Below, piece after piece: positions 53,125 through 61,007 of a stretch of 64,000 nucleotides of DNA. Both the position numbers and the translations under genes were made by a program. This DNA is from JACVRM01 sp963809765. Lineage in GTDB: Bacteria; Actinomycetota; Thermoleophilia; Gaiellales; Gaiellaceae. The stretch spans positions 868,001-932,000 of the forward strand of contig CAWEKT010000001.1 of assembly GCA_963809765.1 (NCBI GenBank), in the 5' to 3' direction. Each line of letters begins with the position of its first letter. Positions within the stretch are counted from its first letter, which is position 1. The notes below the pieces were generated by a model. The model did no database searches and was not told the origin of the DNA. It saw nothing but the letters and a program-made list of their open reading frames with translations.

Positions 53125-53144
53125 GGCCCGGGCACGCCCGGGCC
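53125..53144 (+). other. 5' leader hairpin of the cupredoxin mRNA
   Basis: GGCCCGGGC and GCCCGGGCC flank AC: a perfect 20-base palindrome immediately after the predicted RNA start. It could shield the 5' end. Confidence 0.4.
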
Positions 53145-53176
53145 GGGGTCTCTACCAACGCCGCAAAGGAGTCTGA

Positions 53177-53545
53177 TTGCACATGCCTCGATTCACGCGC
53201 GTCCTCGCCCTGGGTGCACTCCTGGGCACGCTGCTCGTCGCGCCCGCCTCCTCGTCGGCCGCCACGCCGAAGCTCGTGGCGACGGTCGGCCCGGGCTTCA
53301 CCATCTCGCTGACCAAGGGCGGGAAGAAGGTCAAGACGCTGCCCGCCGGGACGTACACGGTCACCGTTCGCGACAAGTCGAACATCCACAACTTCCGTCT
53401 CAAGGGGCCGGGCAAGGTCAACAAGGCCACCACGGTCAGCCAGGTGACGACGAAGACCTGGACGGTCACCCTGAAGAAGGGCACCTACCGGTACGTCTGC
53501 GACCCGCATCCGACCACGATGAAGGGGTCGTTCACGGTCACCTAG
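53177..53545 (+). CDS. Secreted cupredoxin (plastocyanin-like copper protein)
   Basis: About 120 residues with a signal peptide ending ASSSAA. The copper ligands are visible: His in NIHNFRL, then Cys, His and Met in YVCDPHPTTMKG near the C-terminus, the type-1 site order. Two starts are possible: TTG 53177 is 5 bases after AAAGGAG, and ATG 53183 is 11 bases after it. I list the TTG because of the spacing. Probably an extracellular electron carrier. Confidence 0.82.
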   Translation: MHMPRFTRVLALGALLGTLLVAPASSSAATPKLVATVGPGFTISLTKGGKKVKTLPAGTYTVTVRDKSNIHNFRLKGPGKVNKATTVSQVTTKTWTVTLKKGTYRYVCDPHPTTMKGSFTVT

Positions 53546-53823
53546 CAGCGCTGCCGGGGCGGCCGCGCCACAGCGCGCCGCCCCGGCGTTCCACTCGGGC
53601 GCAGCCCGCGTCCCGCCGCTCGCGACCGGCGTGAAGTCGGCGCACGTACGGCACAGACAGGCGTGACCTTCACCGCTACCGTCGACCAAGCGAACGACGG
53701 GCGGGTGGTGGAGGACGTCTCCCCTTTGGGAGGGTGGGGCATGCGCGAGCAGACATGTCCAGAGGGGACGTGTCCCCAACGGCCGCTGCCGCCCCCGATC
53801 GGTCGCTGCCGCTGCTCGGTCGC
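53546..53823. other. Non-coding interval after the cupredoxin gene
   Basis: No gene is supported. It contains the second copy of the two-copy element (53633-53786) and a hairpin. The flanking genes converge here. Confidence 0.5.
53633..53786 (+). repeat. Two-copy element with promoter-like geometry, copy 2 (possible small RNA)
   Basis: Matches 42450-42602 in blocks: GAAGTCGGC.CACG, CAGACA (53654-53659), TACCGT (53677-53682) with a 17-base unconserved spacer, GCGGGTGGTGGAGG, CCCCTTTGGGAGGGTGGGGC and ATGCG. CTCCC-CTTT-GGGAG forms a hairpin and GACATGTCC (53752-53760) pairs with GGACGTGTC (53766-53774), a possible terminator. Confidence 0.5.
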
Positions 53824-54197
53824 CTACTCGCCGAGCGGTTCCTCGTGCACGTCGCCGGCCTCGATGCGCCACGCGCGCAGCTCGCCGGTGTCGGCGCGGA
53901 GGATGACGTACGGCCGCCCCTCCCACAGCCCGATCGAGGCGATGTCGGTCCGGGAGGGCTTCGGCGGGGTCTCCGGGTGCGTGTGGAAGACGGCGAGCCC
54001 GTACCCGTCGTCCTCCAGGAACCAGACGTCGGGGTCGACCTCCAGCGTGAAGCGGTACGGCGACGCCGACGCGTTCCGGCCCCGGACGTAGCGCACGGCG
54101 CGGTCGCCCTCGAGCACGAGCACGCCGCATGCCTCGTCGGGCAGCGCCTCGCGCGCGTGCGCCAGCAGCTCCTCGCGGATGGCGCCGGGGATCAGCA
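53824..54197 (-). CDS. mec: JAMM/MPN metalloprotease, Mec-type
   Basis: Zinc peptidase releasing cysteine from the CysO-cysteine adduct in the actinobacterial pathway. 124 residues. The JAMM motif is complete: Glu early in the domain (EACGVLVLEG), then HTHPETPPKPSRTD (His-x-His, Ser, Asp). No strong start codon is present; TTG 54197 (MLIPGAIREELL) gives the usual N-terminus. It lies 32 bases after cysM in the same operon. It could also trim the tail of CysO. Confidence 0.85.
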
Positions 54198-54229
54198 AAG
54201 GGCCGGGCTGCCCGCAACGCGAGCCGGCG

Positions 54230-55186
54230 TCACCACCAGACCGTGCGCTCCATCGCCTGCTCCACGTCCTCGGCGGCCCAGAAGGGCGCCGAGAGGTACT
54301 TCCACCCGCCGTCGGCGAGCACGCAGACGACGACGCCCTCGTCGAGCTCGTCCGCCAGCCGGCGGGCGACGTGGACGACACCGCCCGACGACACGCCCGC
54401 GAAGATCGCCTCGCCGTCCAGGAGCGCGCGGACGCCGTGCACCGAGTCCTCGTTCGAGACGAGGATCTTGCGGTCGAGCTTCGAGACGTCGAGGATCGGC
54501 GGGACGTAGCCGTCCTCGAGCGAGCGCAGGCCGATGACCGGATCGCCTGGCAGCGGCTCGACCCCGGCGACGACGACGTCGGGGAACGCCTCGCGGACGC
54601 GCGCGCCGGCGCCCATCAGGGTGCCGCCGGTGCCGAGCCCGGCGACGAGCACGTCCACGCGCTCGAGCGCCTCGACGATCTCCGCGCCCGTCCCGTCGTA
54701 GTGGGCGCGCGGGTTGGCCGGGTTCTCGTACTGGAACGGCATGTAGAGCTCGGGACGCCGCTCGCAGAGCTGGAGCGCGAGCCGGACCGAGCCGTTCGTG
54801 CCCTCGCCCGCCGGCGAGAGCACGACGTCGGCGCCGAGCAGCGCGAGCAGCCGGCGACGCTCCTCGGTGACGTCCTCGGGCATGACGCACGTGAGCCGGT
54901 AGCCCTTGAGCTTGGCGACCATCGCCAGCGAGATGCCGGTGTTGCCGCTCGTCGCCTCGAGCAGCTCCCGCCCGGGCTCGAGCTCACCGGAGGCCTCGGC
55001 GTCCTCGATCATCGCCTTCGCGACCCGGTCCTTGATCGAGCCGGTCGGGTTCTGGCCCTCGAGCTTCGCGAAGAGCCGGACGCCCGGCTTCGGCGCCAGG
55101 CTGGAGAGCTCGACGAGCGGCGTCGAGCCGACGAGGTCGAGCAGCGACGAGCCGAGTCGGCTACGGAGTGGAGCGGCGGAGGACAT
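54230..55186 (-). CDS. cysM: Cysteine synthase, CysO-dependent (CysM type)
   Basis: PLP enzyme adding sulfur to an activated serine. 318 residues. The PLP lysine is in NPTGSIKDR (about residue 52); SGNTG, GLGTGGTLMG and GVSSGG are the other PLP contacts. The neighbourhood (CysO, MoeZ, Mec) points to O-phosphoserine and a CysO thiocarboxylate as substrates, as in Mycobacterium tuberculosis CysM, rather than free sulfide. It overlaps the methyltransferase gene by 26 bases. Confidence 0.9.
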   Translation of the reverse strand: MSSAAPLRSRLGSSLLDLVGSTPLVELSSLAPKPGVRLFAKLEGQNPTGSIKDRVAKAMIEDAEASGELEPGRELLEATSGNTGISLAMVAKLKGYRLTCVMPEDVTEERRRLLALLGADVVLSPAGEGTNGSVRLALQLCERRPELYMPFQYENPANPRAHYDGTGAEIVEALERVDVLVAGLGTGGTLMGAGARVREAFPDVVVAGVEPLPGDPVIGLRSLEDGYVPPILDVSKLDRKILVSNEDSVHGVRALLDGEAIFAGVSSGGVVHVARRLADELDEGVVVCVLADGGWKYLSAPFWAAEDVEQAMERTVWW

Positions 55187-55970
55187 AGATGGTCGGTTGG
55201 AGCTTCCCGAGCAGCTGGTAGACGCCCCACTGGTTGTTCGCCAGGGCCGCCTCCACGCGGTTGCGGCCGTAGCGCTCCACGAGCTGAGGCTCGCGACGGC
55301 ACAGCCGCGAGATCGCCAGCAGCGCCTCGCCCGCGTCCCACTTTCCGAGCTCGACCATAGACTCGCGCCACTCTCCGTCGAGCGCGTCGGCGGACTCGAT
55401 CGCGAGGCCGGCTTCGTCGGCGGTGCGCTCGAAGTACGAGCGATCCATGTTCGCGGCCACGGTCGCGGTCGCCGCGAAGAGGCGCGCGGCCTCGACCGGC
55501 TCGAGGCGGTCGGTCGCGAACGTCTGGTAGAGCAGCACGCGGCCGCCCGGCTTGAGCACGCGCCTGCACTCGGCGAGACCGCGAGGAAGATCGACGTGCG
55601 TCGTCGTGTCGCGGGACCAGACGAAGGCGGCCGCCTCGTCCGCTAGCGGCAGTGACTCGATCCCCGCCTGGACGACCTCGATCTCCCGCTCGAGCCGGGC
55701 CTCCTTCACGGCGCCGTGGGCCAGCTCCACATGCAGAGGCACCGGATCGATAGCGAGGACGCGAATGCTGAAGCGACGGACGAGCTCGACTGCGTGCCAG
55801 GCGTCGCGGCAGCCGACGTCGACGACGAGGTGGCCTGGCGCCGGCCCGAGCGCGGCAAAGGCGTCGTACAACGCCGTCAGCGGGCGGGGCTCGAGGCTTC
55901 GGCGGAGCTCTTCCTCGAGCGCGGCGTCGCCCGGCCAGATCTCGCCATAGAGCTCCTCGACCGTGACCAT
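55161..55970 (-). CDS. SAM-dependent methyltransferase within the cysteine operon
   Basis: 269 residues, class I fold: VVDVGCRDAWHAVELV (motif I, altered from GxGxG), LAIDPVPLHVELA (acidic loop), FVWSRDTTTHVD, LKPGGRVLLYQ (post-motif). It lies between cysO and cysM and overlaps cysM, so it is cotranscribed. I do not know a methyltransferase in the CysO pathway; the substrate is unknown. Confidence 0.8.
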   Translation of the reverse strand: MVTVEELYGEIWPGDAALEEELRRSLEPRPLTALYDAFAALGPAPGHLVVDVGCRDAWHAVELVRRFSIRVLAIDPVPLHVELAHGAVKEARLEREIEVVQAGIESLPLADEAAAFVWSRDTTTHVDLPRGLAECRRVLKPGGRVLLYQTFATDRLEPVEAARLFAATATVAANMDRSYFERTADEAGLAIESADALDGEWRESMVELGKWDAGEALLAISRLCRREPQLVERYGRNRVEAALANNQWGVYQLLGKLQPTIYVLRRSTP

Positions 55971-55992
55971 CTCGCGACGCGGCCCGGCCGAG

Positions 55993-56280
55993 TCAGTGCG
56001 TCAGACCCAGCCCGCCCGCCATGGCAGGCAGGAGGATGACGGTCGACCCGTCGCGGACCGGCGTCTCGAGCCCCTGCAGCGTGCGCACGTCCTCGCCGTC
56101 GACGTAGGCGTTGACGAACCGCGCCAGGCCGCCGTTCGCGTAGATGCGCTCGGACAGCTCGGGGTAGCGGCGGGTGAGGTCGTCGAGCACCTCCGCCACC
56201 GTCGCGCCGACCGCCGGCACCTCGCGCTCGCCCTCCGTCTCCTCGCGCAGCGTCGGCGGAATGCGGACGCGGACGTTCAC
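55993..56280 (-). CDS. cysO: Ubiquitin-like sulfur carrier CysO (MoaD/ThiS fold) with a C-terminal tail
   Basis: 95-residue beta-grasp protein. VNAYVDGEDVRTLQGLETPV and GSTVILLPAMAGG are the typical MoaD/CysO core. Carriers normally end in Gly-Gly, which is adenylated and thiocarboxylated; here LGLTH follows the glycines before the stop. The tail must be removed first if the carrier works in the usual way. GTG 56280 overlaps the moeZ stop. Confidence 0.9.
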   Translation of the reverse strand: MNVRVRIPPTLREETEGEREVPAVGATVAEVLDDLTRRYPELSERIYANGGLARFVNAYVDGEDVRTLQGLETPVRDGSTVILLPAMAGGLGLTH

Positions 56281-57425
56281 GCGGCCGCCCCGGCGCAGAA
56301 CTCGGCGTAGTCGATGTACTCCGTGATCGTCGGGTGCTCCCCGCAGACGGGGCAGTCCGGGTCGCGGCGCAACGCCACCTCGGTGAAGGACGCCTCGAGC
56401 GCGTCATAGAGCAGCAGGCGGCCGACGAGCGGCTCGCCGATGCCGAGCGCCAGCTTCAGCGCCTCGTTCGCCTGCAGCGAGCCGACCACGCCGGGCAGCA
56501 CGCCGAGCACGCCGCCCTCGGCGCAGCTCGGCGCGAGCTCCGGCGGCGGCGGCTGCGGGAAGAGGCAGCGATAGCAGGGGCCCTCGTACGGGCGGAAGAC
56601 CGTGATCTGGCCCTCGAAGCGGAAGATCGAACCGTGCACGACCGGGATGCCGCGCCAGACGGAGGCGTCGTTGACGAGGTAGCGGGTGGGGAAGTTGTCC
56701 GCGCCGTCGACGATCACGTCCCAGCCCTCGCCAAGGATGCGGTCGATGTTCTCGGACGTCAGCCGCTCCTCGAAGGGGACCACCTCGACGTCCGCGTTCA
56801 GGCCGGCGATCCGCTCACGCGCCGAGTCGACCTTCGGCCGTCCCAGCGCCGCGGTGTCGTGCAGCACCTGCCGTTGCAGGTTGGAGTCGTCGACGACGTC
56901 GGCGTCGACGATGCCGAGGGTGCCGACGCCGGCAGCGGCGAGGTAGAGCGCTGCGGGCGAGCCCAGCCCGCCCGCGCCGATCAGCAGCATGCGCGTGGAG
57001 AGCAGCCGCGTCTGACCCTCCTCGCCGATCTCGGGGATCAGCAGGTGGCGGCTGTAGCGGCGCAGCTTGTCCGGGTCCAGCGAGCTCGGCACGATCGTCG
57101 GGTAGCCGGCCGCCTCCCAGTCGAGGATCCCGCCCGCGACGTTGATTGGCTCCGCGTACCCGAGGCCGAGCAGGATGGCGGCGGCGCGATGCGACCGCGC
57201 GCCGGAGCGGCAGTAGAGGAGCACCGTGCGCTCGGGGTCGGGCGCCACCTCGCCGATGCGGGCCTCGAGCTCGGCCAGCGGCAGCAGCGTCGCCTCCTCG
57301 AGGTGACCCTGGTTCCACTCGGCGGGTTGCCGCACGTCGACGAGCACCGGGCGGTCGTCACCCGTGAGGAGCTCCCGTGCGCGGGCGACGTCGACCTCGC
57401 GCACCCTGTCCGCGGGAAGTGCCAT
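56277..57425 (-). CDS. moeZ: Adenylyltransferase/sulfurtransferase MoeZ with an N-terminal rhodanese domain
   Basis: Activates and thiolates the C-terminus of CysO. 382 residues. Residues about 1-105 form a rhodanese domain with its active cysteine in LLYCRSGARSHRAA. The ThiF/E1 domain follows: LLIGAGGLGSPAALYLA (ATP), DADVVDDSNLQRQ, DGADNFPTRYLVN, CYRCLFP and CPVCGEH (zinc pair). Mycobacterial MoeZ carries the rhodanese at the C-terminus, so the domains are swapped here. ATG 57425 follows a -10 by 8 bases. Confidence 0.92.
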   Translation of the reverse strand: MALPADRVREVDVARARELLTGDDRPVLVDVRQPAEWNQGHLEEATLLPLAELEARIGEVAPDPERTVLLYCRSGARSHRAAAILLGLGYAEPINVAGGILDWEAAGYPTIVPSSLDPDKLRRYSRHLLIPEIGEEGQTRLLSTRMLLIGAGGLGSPAALYLAAAGVGTLGIVDADVVDDSNLQRQVLHDTAALGRPKVDSARERIAGLNADVEVVPFEERLTSENIDRILGEGWDVIVDGADNFPTRYLVNDASVWRGIPVVHGSIFRFEGQITVFRPYEGPCYRCLFPQPPPPELAPSCAEGGVLGVLPGVVGSLQANEALKLALGIGEPLVGRLLLYDALEASFTEVALRRDPDCPVCGEHPTITEYIDYAEFCAGAAA

Positions 57426-57433
57426 CTGAGCCG

Positions 57434-57439
57434 AGAGTA
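57434..57439 (-). promoter_or_regulatory. -10 element of the moeZ-cysO-cysM-mec operon
   Basis: TACTCT on the minus strand, 8 bases before ATG 57425. Confidence 0.45.
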
Positions 57440-57472
57440 GCTGGCCACTGTCGGCGCACGAATGCGCGCGGC

Positions 57473-57478
57473 TACAGT
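57473..57478 (+). promoter_or_regulatory. -10 element of the TPR-like gene
   Basis: TACAGT, 7 bases before GTG 57486; divergent from the moeZ promoter. Confidence 0.5.
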
Positions 57479-57485
57479 CGCGCGG

Positions 57486-58484
57486 GTGAGCGGCCGCACG
57501 CGGATCCTGGCGCTCGTGGGCGCGGCCGCGGTCGTGGCCGCGGCAACCGTCGGGCTGGTCGCGTGGCGCGGCTCGGACGACGAAGCAGCCGGCGCGCGCA
57601 CGGGCCCGCCGCCGCTTGCGATCGAGCTCGGCGTCCGCGAGGACGCCGAGGCGAAGGAGCTCCGCCGGGCGCAGAAGCTCTACGCGGGCGGCAATCGGGT
57701 CGAAGCCGCCCAGGTTTTCGGGCGCTACTCGTCTGCGGCTGCCCAGGTCGGTGCAGCCTTCGCCGCCTGGCCGGTCAGCACGCTCGCCCGCATGGAGGGC
57801 ATTGCCGGGCGCCACCCGGGCGACGCGCTCGTCCTCCTGAACCTGGGCGTCGCCCGGTTCTGGAGCGGCGACGAGGCAGGTGCGAGCGCAGCCTGGCGGA
57901 GCGCACTCGCGCGGGATCCCGACTCGCCCGCGGCCATCACTGCCGACTGGCTGCTGCACCCCGACACGCCGCAGGGTGCTCCCGTGTTCGTGCCGAGCTT
58001 CCCGGCGCGGCGCTCGGCTGAGTCGCCGGCCACGCAGCTGCGCCTGCTCGAGCGCGAAGCGAGAAGTCGAGACGTTCGGGCGCGGCTCATCTACGGCGTC
58101 GCCCTCCAGCGCGTCGGTCGGCAGCGGTCCGCCGAGCGCGCCTATGCCGCCGCGGCCGCGCTCGACCGCGGCGCGGTGGAGCCGCAGGTCGCGATGGCAG
58201 TCGCCCGCTTCTCACGCAGCAACCCCTCGCGGGCGTTCTCGCGGCTCGGGCCACTCACCCGCAAGTACCCGCGTGACGCCACCGTGCGCTTCCACCTGGG
58301 GCTCATGCTGGCCTGGCTCGGGCAGGTCGGCGAGGCGGAAGACCAGTTCGAGCGGGCCAGCAAGATCGACCGCTCCGACCCCCTCGCGCGCGAAGCGGGC
58401 CGCTGGCTCGCCAGCCTGCGGCAGGCCCAACAGGCCGCTCACCCTAGGTCCTCGGGTCCCGAAGATGAGTCCAAAGACCCATAG
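57486..58484 (+). CDS. Membrane-anchored TPR-like protein
   Basis: 332 residues. An N-terminal transmembrane anchor (TRILALVGAAAVVAAATVGLV) precedes helical pairs resembling tetratricopeptide repeats: AEAKELRRAQKLYAGGNRVE, GDALVLLNLGVARFWSGDEA, RLIYGVALQRVGRQRSAERA, RFHLGLMLAWLGQVGEAEDQ. Probably a scaffold outside the membrane. It ends before the rpoD gene; the rpoD promoter lies downstream of its stop. Confidence 0.75.
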   Translation: MSGRTRILALVGAAAVVAAATVGLVAWRGSDDEAAGARTGPPPLAIELGVREDAEAKELRRAQKLYAGGNRVEAAQVFGRYSSAAAQVGAAFAAWPVSTLARMEGIAGRHPGDALVLLNLGVARFWSGDEAGASAAWRSALARDPDSPAAITADWLLHPDTPQGAPVFVPSFPARRSAESPATQLRLLEREARSRDVRARLIYGVALQRVGRQRSAERAYAAAAALDRGAVEPQVAMAVARFSRSNPSRAFSRLGPLTRKYPRDATVRFHLGLMLAWLGQVGEAEDQFERASKIDRSDPLAREAGRWLASLRQAQQAAHPRSSGPEDESKDP

Positions 58485-58518
58485 CGAACACGTGGCCCGA
58501 CAGGAAACATCCGCCTCG

Positions 58519-58547
58519 TTGACGGCTACCGCACACGCAGATACCGT
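58519..58547 (+). promoter_or_regulatory. Canonical promoter of the principal sigma factor gene
   Basis: TTGACG (58519-58524), 17 bases, TACCGT (58542-58547). RNA would start near 58554, giving a leader of about 22 bases with GGAGG 8 bases before GTG 58576. Confidence 0.6.
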
Positions 58548-58575
58548 GAGTAAGGCGTTACCGGAGGGGGGCCGA

Positions 58576-59667
58576 GTGGACGCAGATGCAGCCGAACCCA
58601 AGCGTGGGCGGCGGCAGGTAGGGGACATTCTCGAGACGGACGAGGCGCGGGTGCTGCTGGCTGCCGCGCAGGAAAACGGCTCGCTGAGCTCTGAGGACAT
58701 CGCGCTCGCATTCGACGAGCTCGAGGTCGACGCTGCCCAGCTGGACGAGTTCTACGTCGCGCTCGAGGAGCTCCACATCGAGATCGTCTCCGGCGAGGCC
58801 GAGGACGCCTCGGCTGCGCCTGCCGAGCCTGCTGCGCGCGAGGTGTCGACCGATGCCCTGCAGCTGTTCCTGAAGGACATCGGCAAGGTCGACCTGCTGA
58901 CGGCTGCTCAGGAGGTGGAGCTGGCCAAGCGCATCGAGCGCGGAGATCATCGCGCCAAGCAGGAGATGGTCGAGGCGAACCTGCGGCTGGTCGTCTCGAT
59001 CGCCAAGCGCTACCGCAACCAGGGGTTGCCGTTCCTGGATCTGATCCAGGAAGGCACGATCGGTCTTGTCCGCGCCGCCGAGAAGTTCGACCACCGCAAG
59101 GGGTTCAAGTTCTCCACGTACGCGACCTGGTGGATCCGCCAGGCGGTCGCGCGGGCGCTCGCCGACAAGGCGCGGACGATCCGCATGCCGGTGCACGTCG
59201 TCGAGAAGCTGAACAAGATCGTCCGCTCGGAGCGAAAGCTGCGCGCCGAGCTCGGACGCGAGCCGACATCCGCAGAGATTGCCGCCGACCTGGAGCTGAC
59301 GGAGGACGACGTCGACCACATTCGCCGCTCGGCACAGGTCCCGGTCTCACTCGAGAAGCCCGTCGGCGACGACGAGGAGTCGGAGTTCGGCCACTTCCTC
59401 ACCGATGAGACGCAGCCGCTGCCCGAGGAGTCCGTCGAGGAGACGCTCCGCAAGGACACGCTGCGACGGATCCTCTCGATGCTCTCGCAACGCGAGCGCC
59501 GCGTGCTGGAGATGCGCTACGGCCTGAACGGCGAGCGGCCGCGCACGCTCGACGAGGTCGGCCGCACCTTCAACGTCACCCGCGAGCGCATCCGCCAGAT
59601 CGAGAACCAGACGCTGAAGAAGCTCCGCGCGCTCGCAGACGCCCAGCGCCTGCGCGACGTGGCGTAA
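58576..59667 (+). CDS. rpoD: Principal RNA polymerase sigma factor (RpoD/SigA)
   Basis: Housekeeping sigma factor. 363 residues from GTG 58576: an acidic region 1.1-like head (VGDILETDEARVLLAAAQENG), region 1.2 (DALQLFLKDIGKVDLL), region 2 (RLVVSIAKRYRNQGLPFLDL and FKFSTYATWWIRQAV, the -10 reading helix), region 3, and region 4 (TLDEVGRTFNVTRERIRQIE). The frame is open to ATG 58465, but the promoter at 58519-58547 lies inside that extension, so the GTG with its GGAGG site is the better start. Confidence 0.93.
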   Translation: MDADAAEPKRGRRQVGDILETDEARVLLAAAQENGSLSSEDIALAFDELEVDAAQLDEFYVALEELHIEIVSGEAEDASAAPAEPAAREVSTDALQLFLKDIGKVDLLTAAQEVELAKRIERGDHRAKQEMVEANLRLVVSIAKRYRNQGLPFLDLIQEGTIGLVRAAEKFDHRKGFKFSTYATWWIRQAVARALADKARTIRMPVHVVEKLNKIVRSERKLRAELGREPTSAEIAADLELTEDDVDHIRRSAQVPVSLEKPVGDDEESEFGHFLTDETQPLPEESVEETLRKDTLRRILSMLSQRERRVLEMRYGLNGERPRTLDEVGRTFNVTRERIRQIENQTLKKLRALADAQRLRDVA

Positions 59668-60027
59668 GGGTCTATCCCCGCAGCGACGCCGGTCGTCTCT
59701 GCTGGGTCGTCCCCCCAGGGGACTGACCCGAGCCCTTCGCTACGCCGAGGGTGTCCACGGTGTTGCAGACCGTCTCAGCGCAGGCTGGAGCGAACGAGCG
59801 AGAGCAACCGCTGGACATCGCCGTCGTCGATCGCCGCCGGCTCGCCGTGGCGCCGGCCTAGTAGGAGGGTTCTGGGAAATCGACGAAAGTCCGCGGGAAC
59901 CGGGCTTCTGGCGCGCCGGGAGTGTTCGTTACCCCCCGAACGAGCAGCCGATACCCCATCAGCGCGCGCGAACTCGAGTGAGGCAACGCTCGCTCAGGCG
60001 AGACGGTCCTTACTCCGAGCGCTTGCC
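59668..60027. other. 360-bp intergenic region after rpoD
   Basis: No complete gene is supported. It contains the hairpin at 59704-59729. A minus-strand stretch at about 59775-59862 encodes RRHGEPAAIDDGDVQRLLSL with a stop at 59775-59777 and looks like the end of a lost gene. The part 59858-60027 has a short open minus frame that I do not trust. Confidence 0.4.
59704..59729 (+). terminator. Hairpin downstream of rpoD
   Basis: GGGTC and GTCCCC pair with GGGGAC and GACCC with one bulged T and a CCA loop. It lies 37 bases after the stop, without a T run. Related outer arms occur at 63717-63764. Confidence 0.5.
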
Positions 60028-60579
60028 TCAGGGCCGTTGTCGCAGCCAATCATCGCGGGGAAGCGTGTAAACCGTCATCGGCTCGCCCGAGCGCCCGTGG
60101 CCTCGGCCGCGTACCGAGAATCCGAGCTTGGTTGCCACGCGGCGGGATGCTTCGTTTCCCCTGTCCGAGATGTACGCCGTGATCGTCTCGACGTCGGTGC
60201 GGCTGAAGAGATCGTCGATCGCCGCTTCCATCGCTTCGGTCGCGATGCCGTCATTCCGCCGGTCCTCGGTCACCCACCAGCCCGCCTCGACTTCGTCGGG
60301 GGCGATGCCCTCGATGCCGTCGCCGGCGAGACGCAGCTCGGCGCAGCCGAGGAAGCAGCTGCCCTGCTCGTCCCGGACGGCCCACGGGCCGAAGCCGTGC
60401 TCGCGCCACTGGACATCGGCCGCGCGGGTGTCGCGCAAGGCGTCCGCTGCATTCCTCGATGCACGAGCATGGTCGGACTCGTCGCGGCTTGTCAGCGGGA
60501 GAAGCCTCAGCCGTGCCGTTCGAAGACTGGTTCCTTCCGGGTCAGGCCCCGGCGGGTCGCTCTCGCAGCGTCCACCCAC
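60028..60579 (-). CDS. GNAT-family N-acetyltransferase (RimJ/RimL type)
   Basis: 183 residues. LRTARLRLLPLT is the usual N-terminal strand, GWWVTEDRRNDGIATEAMEA contains the acetyl-CoA loop (a variant of R/Q-x-x-G-x-G/A), and AYISDRGNEASRRVATKLGF is motif B. Small-molecule or protein N-terminal acetylation; substrate unknown. GTG 60579 is chosen because CATACT lies 6 bases upstream. Confidence 0.82.
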   Translation of the reverse strand: MGGRCESDPPGPDPEGTSLRTARLRLLPLTSRDESDHARASRNAADALRDTRAADVQWREHGFGPWAVRDEQGSCFLGCAELRLAGDGIEGIAPDEVEAGWWVTEDRRNDGIATEAMEAAIDDLFSRTDVETITAYISDRGNEASRRVATKLGFSVRGRGHGRSGEPMTVYTLPRDDWLRQRP

Positions 60580-60585
60580 GCGCGG

Positions 60586-60591
60586 AGTATG
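60586..60591 (-). promoter_or_regulatory. -10 element of the GNAT gene
   Basis: CATACT on the minus strand, 6 bases before GTG 60579. Confidence 0.4.
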
Positions 60592-60598
60592 ACCGCCC

Positions 60599-60631
60599 CG
60601 TTCGGGTGACATTCCCGAACACTGGCCCACG
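60599..60631 (-). promoter_or_regulatory. Shared upstream palindrome, copy 1
   Basis: GTTCGGG and CCCGAAC flank 7 bases (TGACATT on the plus strand), then ACTGGCCCA. The palindrome starts 8 bases upstream of the -10 of the GNAT gene. A second copy is at 61008-61038. Confidence 0.5.
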
Positions 60632-60660
60632 CGAGATCCGGCTGCCCCGCGCCACCCTTA

Positions 60661-60987
60661 TCACCCGCTTACGAGTCGTTTCGGCGCCTTTTGCTCCCAC
60701 GCATCGGTAAGGAGTTCGCCCAGGAGCTCGCGATCCGTACGGGCAAGGGTGACGCCGACCGCCGCCGCCCGCTTCCCCCACCACACCTGCTCGCAGGCAT
60801 CTGGCGCCCTTTCGACTGCCGTCAGTATCCCGCCCTCATCCAGCATCACGTTCATCCGACCCTCGTTCCACAACGTCGCGAAGATCTTGCCGCCTACGCG
60901 AAACGACGGACGCCCGTGATGATCTAACTCGACGGCCTCGGGCAGCGAGAGGGCCAGAGCGCGAGCCTCGTCTGCAGAGACAGCCAC
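60661..60987 (-). CDS. MmcQ/YjbR-family protein
   Basis: 108 residues: ARALALSLPEAVELDHHGRPSF, then VGGKIFATLWNEGRMNVML and WWGKRAAAVGV, the pattern of the YjbR double-wing fold. Members are often annotated as DNA-binding but the role is not settled. GTG 60987 is preceded at 8 bases by GATACT. Confidence 0.8.
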   Translation of the reverse strand: MAVSADEARALALSLPEAVELDHHGRPSFRVGGKIFATLWNEGRMNVMLDEGGILTAVERAPDACEQVWWGKRAAAVGVTLARTDRELLGELLTDAWEQKAPKRLVSG

Positions 60988-60995
60988 GGCCTCAC

Positions 60996-61001
60996 AGTAT
61001 C
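60996..61001 (-). promoter_or_regulatory. -10 element of the YjbR-like gene
   Basis: GATACT on the minus strand, 8 bases before GTG 60987. Confidence 0.4.
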
Positions 61002-61007
61002 GGGAGC

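Noticed and set aside
59858..60049. A 63-codon minus-strand open frame upstream of the GNAT gene's end
   Set aside because: No ribosome site, no -10, overlaps the end of the acetyltransferase gene in another frame, and no recognisable domain.
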